Positions 14,567-28,799 of a stretch of 64,000 bases of DNA are shown piece by piece. The translations under genes were made by a program, and so were the position numbers. Position 1 is the first letter of the stretch, and the number at the start of each line of letters is the position of its first letter. The notes under the pieces are model-generated. The model did no database searches, was not told the DNA's origin, and saw nothing but the letters and a program-made list of their open reading frames with translations. This DNA comes from Gari tellinella (Eukaryota > Mollusca > Bivalvia > Cardiida > Psammobiidae): NCBI GenBank assembly GCA_922989275.2, contig OV277868.1, positions 17,604,291 to 17,668,290 on the forward strand, given 5' to 3'.

Positions 14567-17500
14567 CCCAAATGGTTTCATATATAGAACTATACCATAC
14601 CACTGACTCATTCATCTACAGACCCGAATGGTTTCATATATAGAACTATACCATACCACTGACTCATTCATCTACAGACCCGAATGGTTTCATATATAGA
14701 ACTATACCATACCACTAACTCATTCATCTACAGACCCGAACGGTTTCATATATAGAACTATACCATACCACTAACTCATTCGTCTACAGACCCGAGCGGT
14801 TTCATATATAGAACTATACCATACCACTAACTCATTCATCTACAGAACCGAACGGTTTCATATATAGAACTATACCATACCACTAACTCATTCATCTACA
14901 GACCCGAATGGTTTCATATATAGAACTATACCATACCACTAACTCATTCGTCTACAGACCCGAATGGTTTCATATATAGAACTATACCATACCACTAACT
15001 CATTCATCTACAGACCCGAACGGTTTCATATATAGAACTATACCATACCACTAACTCATTCGTCTACAGACCCGAATGGTTTCATATATAGAACTATACC
15101 ATACCACTAACTCATTCGTCTACAGACCCGAACGGTTTCATATATAGAACTATACCATACCACTAACTCATTCGTCTACAGACCCGAACGTTTTCATATA
15201 TAGAACTATACCATACCACTAACTCATTCGTCTACAGACCCGAACGGTTTCATATATAGAACTATACCATACCACTAACTCATTCGTCTACAGACCCGAA
15301 CGGTTTCATATATAGAACTATACCATACCACTAACTCATTCGTCTACAGACCCGAACGGTTTCATATATAGAACTATACCATACCACTAACTCATTCGTC
15401 TACAGACCCGAACGGTTTCATATATAGAACTATACCATACCACTAACTCATTCGTCTACAGACCCGAACGGTTTCATATACAGAACTATACCATACCACT
15501 AACTCATTCGTCCACAGACCCGAACGGTTTCATATATAGAACTATACCATACCACTAACTCATTCGTCTACAGACCCGAGCGGTTTCATATATAGAACTA
15601 TACCATACCACTAACTCATTCGTCTACAGACCCGAACGGTTTCATATATAGAACTATACCATACCACTAACCCATTCGTCTACAGACCCGAATGGTTTCA
15701 TATATAGAACTATACCATACCACTAACTCATTCGTCTACAGACCCGAACGGTTTCATATATAGAACTATACCATACCACTAACTCATTCGTCTACAGACC
15801 CGAACGGTTTCATATATAGAACTAAACCATACCACTAACTCATTCGTCTACAGACCCGAACGGTTTCATATATAGAACTATACCATACCACTAACTCATT
15901 CGTCTACAGACCCGAACGGTTTCATATTTAGAACTATACCATACCACTAACTCATTCGTCTACAGACCCGAACGGTTTCATATATAGAACTATACCATAC
16001 CACTAACTCATTCATCTACAGACCCGAATGGTTTCATATATAGAACTATACCATACCACTAACTCATTCGTCTACAGACCCGAGCGGTTTCATATATAGA
16101 ACTATACCATACCACTAACTCATTCGTCTACAGACCCGAGCGGTTTCATATATAGAACTATACCATACCACTAACTCATTCGTCTACAGACCCGAGCGGT
16201 TTCATATATAGAACTATACCATACCACTAACTCATTCGTCTACAGACCCGAGCGGTTTCATATATAGAACTATACCATACCACTAACTCATTCGTCTACA
16301 GACCCGAACGGTTTCATATATAGAACTATACCATACCACTAACTCATTCGTCTACAGACCCGAACGGTTTCATATATAGAACTATACCATACCACTAACT
16401 CATTCGTCTACAGACCCGAACGGTTTCATATATAGAACTATACCATACCACTAACTCATTCGTCTACAGACCCGAACGGTTTCATATACAGAACTATACC
16501 ATACCACTAACTCATTCGTCCACAGACCCGAACGGTTTCATATATAGAACTATACCATACCACTAAATCATTCGTCTACAGACCCGAACGGTTTCATATA
16601 TAGAACTATACCATACCACTAACTCATTCGTCTACAGACCCGAACGGTTTCATATATAGAACTATACCATACCACTAACTCATTCGTCTACAGACCCGAA
16701 CGGTTTCATATATAGAACTATACCATACCACTAACTCATTCGTCTACAGACCCGAACGGTTTCATATATAGAACTATACCATACCACTAACTCATTCGTC
16801 TACAGACCCGAACGGTTTCATATATAGAACTAAACCATACCACTAACTCATTCGTCTACAGACCCGAACGGTTTCATATATAGAACGATACCATACCACT
16901 AACTCATTCGTCTACAGACCCGAACGTTTTCATATATAGAACTATACCATACCACTAACTCATTCGTCTACAGACCCGAACGGTTTCATATATAGAACTA
17001 TACCATACCACTAACTCATTCGTCTACAGACCCGAACGGTTTCATATATAGAACTATACCATACCACTAACTCATTCGTCTACAGACCCGAACGGTTTCA
17101 TATATAGAACTATACCATACCACTAACTCATTCGTCTACAGACCCGAACGGTTTCATATATAGAACTATACCATACCACTAACTCATTCGTCTACAGACC
17201 CGAACGGTTTCATATACAGAACTATACCATACCACTAACTCATTCGTCCACAGACCCGAACGGTTTCATATATAGAACTATACCATACCACTAACTCATT
17301 CGTCTACAGACCCGAACGGTTTCATATATAGAACTATACCATACCACTAACTCATTCGTCTACAGACCCGAACGGTTTCATATATAGAACTATACCATAC
17401 CACTAACCCATTCGTCTACAGACCCGAATGGTTTCATATATAGAACTATACCATACCACTAACTCATTCGTCTACAGACCCGAACGGTTTCATATATAGA

Positions 17501-20275
17501 ACTATACCATACCACTAACTCATTCGTCTACAGACCCGAACGGTTTCATATATAGAACTAAACCATACCACTAACTCATTCGTCTACAGACCCGAACGGT
17601 TTCATATATAGAACTATACCATACCACTAACTCATTCGTCTACAGACCCGAACGGTTTCATATTTAGAACTATACCATACCACTAACTCATTCGTCTACA
17701 GACCCGAACGGTTTCATATATAGAACTATACCATACCACTAACTCATTCATCTACAGACCCGAATGGTTTCATATATAGAACTATACCATACCACTAACT
17801 CATTCGTCTACAGACCCGAGCGGTTTCATATATAGAACTATACCATACCACTAACTCATTCGTCTACAGACCCGAGCGGTTTCATATATAGAACTATACC
17901 ATACCACTAACTCATTCGTCTACAGACCCGAACGGTTTCATATATAGAACTATACCATACCACTAACTCATTCGTCTACAGACCCGAGCGGTTTCATATA
18001 TAGAACTATACCATACCACTAACTCATTCATCTACAGACCCGAGCGGTTTCATATATAGAACTATACCATACCACTAACTCATTCGTCTACAGACCCGAG
18101 CGGTTTCATATATAGAACTATACCATACCACTAACTCATTCGTCTACAGACCCAAATGGTTTCATATATAGAACTATACCATACCACTGACTCATTCATC
18201 TACAGACCCGAATGGTTTCATATATAGAACTATACCATACCACTGACTCATTCATCTACAGACCCGAATGGTTTCATATATAGAACTATACCATACCACT
18301 AACTCATTCATCTACAGACCCGAACGGTTTCATATATAGAACTATACCATACCACTAACTCATTCGTCTACAGACCCGAGCGGTTTCATATATAGAACTA
18401 TACCATACCACTAACTCATTCATCTACAGAACCGAACGGTTTCATATATAGAACTATACCATACCACTAACTCATTCATCTACAGACCCGAATGGTTTCA
18501 TATATAGAACTATACCATACCACTAACTCATTCGTCTACAGACCCGAATGGTTTCATATATAGAACTATACCATACCACTAACTCATTCATCTACAGACC
18601 CGAACGGTTTCATATATAGAACTATACCATACCACTAACTCATTCGTCTACAGACCCGAATGGTTTCATATATAGAACTATACCATACCACTAACTCATT
18701 CGTCTACAGACCCGAACGGTTTCATATATAGAACGATACCATACCACTAACTCATTCGTCTACAGACCCGAACGTTTTCATATATAGAACTATACCATAC
18801 CACTAACTCATTCGTCTACAGACCCGAACGGTTTCATATATAGAACTATACCATACCACTAACTCATTCGTCTACAGACCCGAACGGTTTCATATATAGA
18901 ACTATACCATACCACTAACTCATTCGTCTACAGACCCGAATGGTTTCATATATAGAACTATACCATACCACTAACTCATTCGTCTACAGACCCGAACGGT
19001 TTCATATATAGAACTATACCATACCACTAACTCATTCGTCTACAGACCCGAACGGTTTCATATACAGAACTATACCATACCACTAACTCATTCGTCCACA
19101 GACCCGAACGGTTTCATATATAGAACTATACCATACCACTAACTCATTCGTCTACAGACCCGAACGGTTTCATATATAGAACTATACCATACCACTAACT
19201 CATTCGTCTACAGACCCGAACGGTTTCATATATAGAACTATACCATACCACTAACCCATTCGTCTACAGACCCGAATGGTTTCATATATAGAACTATACC
19301 ATACCACTAACTCATTCGTCTACAGACCCGAACGGTTTCATATATAGAACTATACCATACCACTAACTCATTCGTCTACAGACCCGAACGGTTTCATATA
19401 TAGAACTAAACCATACCACTAACTCATTCGTCTACAGACCCGAACGGTTTCATATATAGAACTATACCATACCACTAACTCATTCGTCTACAGACCCGAA
19501 CGGTTTCATATATAGAACTATACCATACCACTAACTCATTCGTCTACAGACCCGAACGGTTTCATATATAGAACTATACCATACCACTAACTCATTCATC
19601 TACAGACCCGAATGGTTTCATATATAGAACTATACCATACCACTAACTCATTCGTCTACAGACCCGAGCGGTTTCATATATAGAACTATACCATACCACT
19701 AACTCATTCGTCTACAGACCCGAGCGGTTTCATATATAGAACTATACCATACCACTAACTCATTCGTCTACAGACCCGAGCGGTTTCATATACAGAACTA
19801 TACCATACCACTAACTCATTCGTCTACAGACCCGAACGGTTTCATATATAGAACTATACCATACCACTAACTCATTCATCTACAGACCCGAGCGGTTTCA
19901 TATATAGAACTATACCATACCACTAACTCATTCGTCTACAGACCCGAGCGGTTTCATATATAGAACTATACCATACCACTAACTCATTCGTCTACAGACC
20001 CGAATGGTTTCATATATAGAACTATACCATACCACTGACTCATTCATCTACAGACCCGAATGGTTTCATATATAGAACTATACCATACCACTGACTCATT
20101 CATCTACAGACCCGAATGGTTTCATATATAGAACTATACCATACCACTAACTCATTCATCTACAGACCCGAACGGTTTCATATATAGAACTATACCATAC
20201 CACTAACTCATTCGTCTACAGACCCGAGCGGTTTCATATATAGAACTATACCATACCACTAACTCATTCATCTAC
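14567..20275. repeat. Second set of higher-order duplications (64, 33 and 31 units)
   Basis: ACCCAAATGG at 14567 and 18151 and CAGAACCG at 14843 and 18427 are both 3,584 bp (64 units) apart. CAGAACCG recurs at 20275, 33 units on. The CGTTTTC variant occurs near 13342, 15190, 16926 and 18774, spaced 33, 31 and 33 units. This points to repeated segmental duplication by unequal exchange. Confidence 0.75.
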
Positions 20276-23200
20276 AGAACCGAACGGTTTCATATATAGA
20301 ACTATACCATACCACTAACTCATTCATCTACAGACCCGAATGGTTTCATATATAGAACTATACCCATACCACTAACTCATTCGTCTACAGACCCGAATGG
20401 TTTCATATATAGAACTATACCATACCACTAACTCATTCATCTACAGACCCGAACGGTTTCATATATAGAACTATACCATACCACTAACTCATTCGTCTAC
20501 AGACCCGAATGGTTTCATATATAGAACTATACCATACCACTAACTCATTCGTCTACAGACCCGAACGGTTTCATATATAGAACTATACCATACCACTGAC
20601 TCATTTATCTACAGACACGAATGGTTTCATATATAGAACTATACCATACCACTAACTCATTCATCTACAGACCCGAATGGTTTCATATATAGAACTATAC
20701 CATACCACTAACTCATTCATCTACAGACCCGAATGGTTTCATATATAGAACTACACCATACCACTAACTCATTCGTCTACAGACCCGAATGGTTTCATAT
20801 ATAGAACTATACCATACCACTAACTCATTCGTCTACAGAACCGAATGGTTTCATATATAGAACTATACCATACCACTAACTCATTCATCTACAGACCCGA
20901 ATGGTTTAATATATAGAACTATACCATACCACTAACTCATTCGTCTACAGACCCGAATGGTTTCATATAAAGAACTATACCATACCACTAACTCATTCAT
21001 CTACAGACCCGAATGGTTTCATATATAGAACTATACCATACCCACTAACTCATTCGTCTACAGACCCGAACGGTTTCATATATAGAACTATACCATACCA
21101 CTAACTCATTCGTCTACAGACCCGAATGGTTTCATATATAGAACTATACCATACCACTAACTCATTCATCTACAGACCCGAATGGTTTCATATATAGAAC
21201 TATACCATACCACTAACTCATTCATCTACAGACGCGAATGGTTTCATATATAGAACTATACCATACCACTAACTCATTCGTTTACAGACCCGAATGGTTT
21301 CATATATAGAACTATACCATACCACTAACTCATTCGTCTACAGACCCGAACGGTTTCATATATAGAACTATACCATACCACTGACTCATTCATCTACAGA
21401 CCCGAATGGTTTCATATATAGAACTATCCCATACCACTAACTCATTCGTCTAGAGACCCGAACGGTTTCATATATAGAACTATACCATACCACTAACTCA
21501 TTCGTCTACAGACCCGAACGGTTTCATATATAGAACTATACCATACAACTGACTCATTCATCTACAGACCCGAACGGTTTCATATATAGAACTTTACCAT
21601 ACCACTAACTCATTCGTCTACAGACCCGTACGGTTTCATATATAGAACTATACCATACCACTAACTCATTCGTCTACAGACCCGAACGGTTTCATATATA
21701 GAACTATACCATACCACTGACTCATTCATTCGTCTACAGACCCGAACGGTTTCATATATAGAACTATACCATACCACTAACTCATTCGTCTACAGACCCG
21801 AACGGTTTCATATATAGAACTATACCATACCACTAACTCATTCGTCTACAGACCCGAACGGTTTTATATATAGAACTATACCATACCACTAACTCATTCG
21901 TCTACAGACCCGAACGGTTTCATATATAGAACTATACCATACCACTAACTCATTCGTCTACAGACCCGAACGGTTTCATATAAAGAACTATACCATACCA
22001 CTAACTCATTCATCTACAGACCCGAACGGTTTCATATATAGAACTATACCATACCACTAACTCATTCATCTACAGACCCGAACGGTTTCATATATAGAAC
22101 TATACCATACCACTAACTCATTCGTCTACAGACCCGAACGGTTTCATATATAGAACTATACCATACCACTAACTCATTCGTCTACAGACCCGAACGGTTT
22201 CATATATAGAACTATACCATTACCACTAACTCATTCGTCTACAGACCCGAACGGTTTCATATAAAGAACTATACCATACCACTAACTCATTCATCTACAG
22301 ACCCGAACGGTTTCATATATAGAACTATACCATACCACTAACTCATTCATCTACAGACCCGAACGGTTTCATATATAGAACTTTACCATACCACTGACTC
22401 ATTCATCTACAGACCCGAGCGGTTTCATATATAGAACTATACCATACCACTAACCCATTCGTCTACAGACCCGAACGGTTTCATATATAGAACTATACCA
22501 TACCACTAACTCATTCGTCTACAGACCCGAACGGTTTCATATATAGAACTATACCATACCACTAACTCATTCGTCTACAGACCCGAACGGTTTCATATAT
22601 AGAACTATACCATACCACTAACTCATTCGTCTACAGACCCGAACGGTTTCATATATAGAACTATACCATACCACTAACTCATTCGTCTACAGACCCGAAC
22701 GGTTTCATATATAGAACTATACCATACCACTAACTCATTCGTCTACAGACCCGAACGGTTTCATATACAGAACTATACCATACCACTAACTCATTCGTCC
22801 ACAGACCCGAACGGTTTCATATATAGAACTATACCATACCACTAAATCATTCGTCTACAGACCCGAACGGTTTCATATATAGAACTATACCATACCACTA
22901 ACTCATTCGTCTACAGACCCGAACGGTTTCATATATAGAAACTATACCATACCACTAACTCATTCGTCTACAGACCCGAACGGTTTCATATATAGAACTA
23001 TACCATACCACTAACTCATTCGTCTACAGACCCGAACGGTTTCATATATAGAACCATACCATACCACTAACTCATTCGTCTACAGACCCGAACGGTTTCA
23101 TATATAGAACTAAACCATACCACTAACTCATTCGTCTACAGACCCGAACGGTTTCATATATAGAACTATACCATACCACTAACTCATTCGTCTACAGACC

Positions 23201-26200
23201 CGAACGGTTTCATATATAGAACGATACCATACCACTAACTCATTCGTCTACAGACCCGAACGGTTTTCATATATAGAACTATACCATACCACTAACTCAT
23301 TCGTCTACAGACCCGAACGGTTTCATATATAGAACTATACCATACCACTAACTCATTCGTCCTACAGACCCGAACGGTTTCATATATAGAACTATACCAT
23401 ACCACTAACTCATTCGTCTAACAGACCCGAACGGTTTCATATATAGAACTATACCATACCACTAACTCATTCGTCTACAGACCCGAACGGTTTCATATAC
23501 AGAACTATACCATACCACTAACTCATTCGTCCACAGACCCGAACGGTTTCATATATAGAACTATACCATACCACTAACTCATTCGTCTACAGACCCGAAC
23601 GGTTTCATATATAGAACTATACCATACCACTAACTCATTCGTCCTACAGACCCGAACGGTTTCATATATAGAACTATACCATACCACTAACTCATTCGTC
23701 TACAGACCCGAACGGTTTCATATATAGAACTATACCATACCACTAACTCATTCGTCTACAGACCCGAACGGTTTCATATATAGAACTATACCATACCACT
23801 AACCTCATTCGTCTACAGACCCGAACGGTTTCATATATAGAACTAAACCATACCACTAACTCATTCGTCTACAGACCCGAACGGTTTCATATATAGAACT
23901 ATACCATACCACTAACTCATTCGTCTACAGACCCGAACGGTTTCATATATAGAACTATACCATACCACTAACTCATTCGTCTACAGACCCGAACGGTTTC
24001 ATATATAGAACTATACCATACCACTAACTCATTCGTCTACAGACCCGAACGGTTTCATATATAGAACTATCCCATACCACTAACTCATTCGTCTACAGAC
24101 CCGAACGGTTTCATATATAGAACTATACCATACCACTAACTCATTCGTCTACAGACCCGAACGGTTTTCATATATAGAACTATACCATACCACTAACTCA
24201 TTCGTCTACAGACCCGAACGGTTTCATATATAGAACTATACCATACCACTAACTCATTCATCTACAGACCCGAATGGTTTCATATATAGAACTATACCAT
24301 ACCACTAACTCATTCGTCTACAGACCCGAGCGGTTTCATATATAGAACTATACCATACCACTAACTCATTCGTCTACAGACCCGAGCGGTTTCATATATA
24401 GAACTATACCATACCACTAACTCATTCGTCTACAGACCCGAGCGGTTTCATATATAGAACTATACCCATACCACTAACTCATTCGTCTACAGACCCCGAG
24501 CGGTTTCATATATAGAACTATACCATACCACTAACTCATTCAGTCTACAGACCCGAGCGGTTTCATATATAGAACTATACCATACCACTAACTCATTCGT
24601 CTACAGACCCGAGCGGTTTCATATATAGAACTATACCATACCACTAACTCATTCGTCTACAGACCCAAATGGTTTCATATATAGAACTATACCATACCAC
24701 TGACTCATTCATCTACAGACCCGAATGGTTTCATATATAGAACTATACCATACCACTGACTCATTCATCTACAGACCCGAATGGTTTCATATATAGAACT
24801 ATACCATACCACTAACTCATTCATCTACAGACCCGAACGGTTTCATATATAGAACTATACCATACCACTAACTCATTCGTCTACAGACCCGAACGGTTTC
24901 ATATATAGAACTATACCATACCACTAACTCATTCGTCTACAGACCCGAACGGTTTCATATATAGAAATAACCATACCACTAACTCATTCGTCTACAGACC
25001 CGAACGGTTTCATATATAGAACTATACCATACCACTAACTCATTCGTCTACAGACCCGAACGGTTTTCATATATAGAACTATACCATACCACTAACTCAT
25101 TCGTCTACAGACCCGAACGGTTTCATATATAGAACTATACCATACCACTAACTCATTCGTCTACAGACCCGAACGGTTTCATATATAGAACTATACCATA
25201 CCACTAACTCATTCGTCTACAGACCCGAACGGTTTCATATATAGAACTATACCATACCACTAACTCATTCGTCTACAGACCCGAACGGTTTCATATATAG
25301 AACTATACCATACCACTAACTCATTCGTCTACAGACCCGAACGGTTTCATATACAGAACTATACCATACCACTAACTCATTCGTCCACAGACCCGAACGG
25401 TTTCATATATAGAACTATACCATACCACTAACTCATTCGTCTACAGACCCGAACGGTTTCATATATAGAACTATACCATACCACTAACTCATTCGTCTAC
25501 AGACCCGAACGGTTTCATATATAGAACTATACCATACCACTAACCCATTCGTCTACAGACCCGAATGGTTTCATATATAGAACTATACCATACCACTAAC
25601 TCATTCGTCTACAGACCCGAACGGTTTCATATATAGAACTATACCATACCACTAACTCATTCGTCTACAGACCCGAACGGTTTCATATATAGAACTAAAC
25701 CATACCACTAACTCATTCGTCTACAGACCCGAACGGTTTCATATATAGAACTATACCATACCACTAACTCATTCGTCTAGTTTCATATATAGAACTATAC
25801 CATACCACTAACTCATTCGTCTACAGACCCGAACGGTTTCATATATAGAACTATACCATACCACTAACTCATTCGTCTACATACCCGAACGGTTTCATAT
25901 ATAGAACTATACCATACCACTAACTCATTCGTCTACAGACCCGAACGGTTTCATATATAGAACTATACCATACCACTAACTCATTCGTCTACAGACCCGA
26001 ACGGTTTCATATATAGAACTATACCATACCACTAACTCATTCGTCTACAGACCCGAACGGTTTCATATATAAAACTATACAATACCACTAACTCATTCGT
26101 CTACAGACCCGAACTGTTTCATATATAGAACTATACCATACCACTAACTCATTCATCTACAGACCCGAACGGTTTCATATATAGAACTTTACCATACCAC

Positions 26201-27049
26201 TAACTCATTCATCTACAGACCCGAGCGGTTTCATATATAGAACTATACCATACCACTAACTCATTCATCTACAGACCCGAGCGGTTTCAAATATAGAACT
26301 ATACCATACCACTAACTCATTCATCTACAGACCCGAATGGTTTCATATATAGAACTATACCATACCACTAACTCATTCATCTACAGACCCGAGCGGTTTC
26401 ATATATAGAACTATACCATACCACTAACTCATTCATCTACAGACCCGAGCGGTTTCATATACAGAACTATACCATACCACTAACTCATTCATCTACAGAC
26501 CCGAATGGTTTCATATATAGAACTATACCATACCACTAACTCATTCATCTACAGACCCGATCGGTTTCATATATAGAACTATACCATACCACTAACTCAT
26601 TCGTCTACAGACCCGAATGGTGTCATATATAGAACTATACCATACCACTAACTCATTCATCTACAGACCCGAGCGGTTTCATATATAGAACTATACCATA
26701 CCACTAACTCATTCGTCTACAGACCCGAACGGTTTCATATATAGAACTATACCATACCACTAACTCATTCATCTACAGACCCGAATGGTTTCATATATAG
26801 AACTATACCAAGTATAGTACCAACTAAATAAAGTCTTACCCCATGAAATAAAACATACTCAAGTCAAACATAAGAAAACAGTGAAAACCCAGATTAGATT
26901 AAGGAGTTTACACTGGTTTCTAAAAACGTCATTATACGCCATAAGCTGGAAAGTGTTAGCAATTTCACTTTTAAACTTAAACACACATATCAAAAACGCT
27001 GCATATTAATTCATGAAAAAGGTTACATGCAATTTACGATATACATCCA

Positions 27050-27356
27050 GATATGACCCAAGAAAAAATGGAAAAGACGTAGAGGGCGTGTTTATGCTAT
27101 CGTCCTCATGGTTCAAAGTTAGAAGCTTGATCAGGCTCCAAACTGTTTGCTACTCAGGTGAAAAAAAATGTCAGAGGTTTTGTGAAGAAGTGTCACTTTC
27201 TACATGTATGTATTGCCTTTGCGTTTCATTTCGTTTCGTTTTAAACACAGATAAAAAAAATCGCGATTTTTTTAAACTGTCATTTTTTACATTTTATTGA
27301 ATTGCGTTTGCGTTTTTGTTTCGTTTGGTTTAAACTGGAAAGAAAACGTATTCGCC
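27050..27356. mobile_element. Decayed family A-like inverted-repeat element
   Basis: The core GATCAGGCTCCAAACTGTTT and the right side with GCGTTTGCGT and GGAAAGAAAACGTATTCGCC match family A read in reverse, with many changes. The open frame across it is a by-product. Confidence 0.45.
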
Positions 27357-27454
27357 ACAGCAATTAGTTGTATCATAAATTATTGATCTAAAATGATTTA
27401 GCCTCGTATTTTCTTACCCATTGAACTCTAGCAACCTGACGACAGGAACATGCA

Positions 27455-27698
27455 CAGTGGAGAAGATGCTATTCTTTCCCGTTTTAATGTAATCGAAATA
27501 CAAGCGCATTGCAATAAAATGCTGTAAAAGACACCTGTTCCGCAATTCTGAATGTTCGTTTTAATCTGAATGGCAGAGTTTGGAGCCTGATCAGACGCCT
27601 GGTTGGCTCCAAACTGTTTGCAATGGAACTAATAGATTTAGAGGAAACGTGTTTTTTATTGAGGGAGGGGTTTGGGGAGAATAACGTCTTCGCCACTG
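27455..27698. mobile_element. Family A short inverted-repeat element (copy 1)
   Basis: Family A is defined here as about 245 bp, TA-flanked, starting CAGTGGAGAA and GTTATTCTTTCCCGTTTAAA, ending TTCTCCACTG, with a central hairpin GTTTGGAGCCTGATCAGACG. This copy starts CAGTGGAGAAGATGCTATTC, ends CGCCACTG and is degenerate. It is non-coding. Confidence 0.75.
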
Positions 27699-27750
27699 TT
27701 CACACGTCCTTTATATACATGTAGTGTTTTTGTGAACGAAAAGCACTCAC

Positions 27751-27829
27751 GGACACATGTAGGTGTTGTACTCGGGATGCATTTCTCTAACAGCGAACAT
27801 GGCTCATTGGCGCAACTACCAGCAATAGC
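27751..27829 (-). CDS. Exon 2 of PAN/EGF-like/CCP protein (short four-cysteine exon)
   Basis: This 79-bp exon is bounded by a TTGTAG acceptor and a GTGAGT donor on the minus strand. It begins in phase 0, matching the end of exon 1, and ends in phase 1, matching exon 3. It encodes AIAGSCANEPCSLLEKC and then IPSTTPTCV. The CxxxPC spacing followed by two further cysteines resembles the first half of an EGF-like module, but the usual C5-C6 pair is missing, so the domain name is tentative. It lies between transposable-element copies at 27455-27698 and 27872-28118, so this tiny exon sits in a transposon-rich neighbourhood. The exon call rests on splice sites and phase agreement. Confidence 0.6.
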
Positions 27830-27871
27830 CTACAATAAATAAATACAAACACGTCACCGTTCAGTGAAATA

Positions 27872-28118
27872 CAGTGGAGAATCTGTTATTCTTTCCCGTT
27901 TAAACGCAAACGATACGCAATCGCAAAGCACTAAAACGTAAAAAAGTACAACTTTTGGACAATTCTGATAATTTATGTTTATCTTGTAGGCAAATAGTTT
28001 GGAGCCTGTTCAGACGCCGGATTACCCGGCGTCTGATCTGGCTCCAAACTGTTTGTATAGGAAATAATAGATTAAGCATAAACGCGTTTATTGGGAAATA
28101 ATTACGCTTTCTCCTCTG
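27872..28118. mobile_element. Family A element (copy 2)
   Basis: It begins CAGTGGAGAATCTGTTATTC and ends near TTTCTCCTCTG. The central hairpin has GACGCCGGATTACCCGGCGTC. It lies in intron 1 of the PAN/CCP gene, 43 bp from exon 2. Confidence 0.85.
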
Positions 28119-28349
28119 TATCACCATAATCATGGTGAATAGGATGTAATGACTTTCAAAGGAGAATTATATGAATTGCAAACTATCATAAGTCACAAAA
28201 AATCCAAGTCATTTGCCTGACTCAGATACATGTAAAATATAAATGTTATTCAGTTGTTTTTCAAGATGATTCAACTGTTAGTGTTTGTGATTAGTTATAC
28301 CTAAAATCTTTCACAGCGAACGCCGCCAAAAAGGTGACTTTGTATAACA

Positions 28350-28416
28350 GCTTTGATACGTATCAAAAGCCGCGTTACGCGGCGTCTGGTCAGGATCCAA
28401 ACTGTTTGGCACTCAT
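28350..28416. repeat. Solo core hairpin, decayed
   Basis: It contains GCCGCGTTACGCGGCGTCTG and GGATCCAAACTGTTTG, the core hairpin of families A and B, without terminal inverted repeats. Confidence 0.6.
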
Positions 28417-28579
28417 ATCGACGTTTCTTCATTCAAAATAACCCTAAATCTGACTTTAATTTCAATTTGAACTTTTTGTCAGACGACACTACCAATACAG
28501 ACGACATTTTTTGCGGTATCTTGACGGTTTTAAAGCAGACGATAACATTTGGCAAGGAAGGGTTAATGACGCAATACTA

Positions 28580-28784
28580 CAGTAGAACCTCTCTATTACG
28601 ACCACAAATAAGAAGGCTAATTTTCTGTATAAAAGACAGGTGACAGCTTAAAGCAATGTGAAAGTGAAACAGAAAGCTCCTGTAGGAGCTTTCTGTTTCA
28701 CCTTCACATTGCTTTAAGCAGTCACATGTCTTAAACAACTAATATTTGGCACAATTTAGTTGTCGTAATAGAGAGGTTCTACTG
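28580..28784. mobile_element. Family C palindromic element (copy 1), pogo/Tigger-like ends
   Basis: Termini are CAGTAGAACCTCTCTATTAC and its reverse complement, flanked by TA on both sides. The whole 205 bp is nearly one hairpin with the centre AAGCTCCTGTAGGAGCTT. The TA target site and the CAGT-AACCTC style of end suggest the pogo/Tigger branch of Tc1/mariner. It has no ORF of its own. It sits in intron 1 of the PAN/CCP gene. Confidence 0.85.
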
Positions 28785-28799
28785 TAGTATGTTTGTCTT

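Larger units (their letters stand above)
2657..26810. repeat. Giant 56-bp minisatellite array, about 431 copies
   Basis: The unit begins GAACTATACCATACCACTAA, continues CTCATTCGTCTACAGACCCG and ends AACGGTTTCATATATA, 56 bp in total. It is repeated head to tail without any other sequence for 24.15 kb. Common variants are CG/CA before TCTACAG, AACGG/AATGG/AGCGG after CCCG, and CTAACT/CTGACT. Rarer markers (CAGAACCG, ACCCAAATGG, CGTTTTC, TCCCATACC with TCTAGAG) recur at multiples of 56 bp and reveal higher-order duplication. Spacing is strictly 56 bp up to about 20.36 kb apart from a two-base insertion near 4650. After that, one-base insertions are frequent. The array fills about 91 percent of intron 2 of the PAN/CCP gene. 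No sustained coding frame exists. Confidence 0.98.

Noticed and set aside
2657..26810. CRISPR-like array
   Set aside because: Units are contiguous and alike over their whole length with no variable spacers, in a eukaryotic intron.
2657..26810. Centromeric or telomeric satellite
   Set aside because: The array lies between exons of one gene in consistent orientation and phase, and no telomere-type hexamer is present. Assembly misjoining could still change this view.
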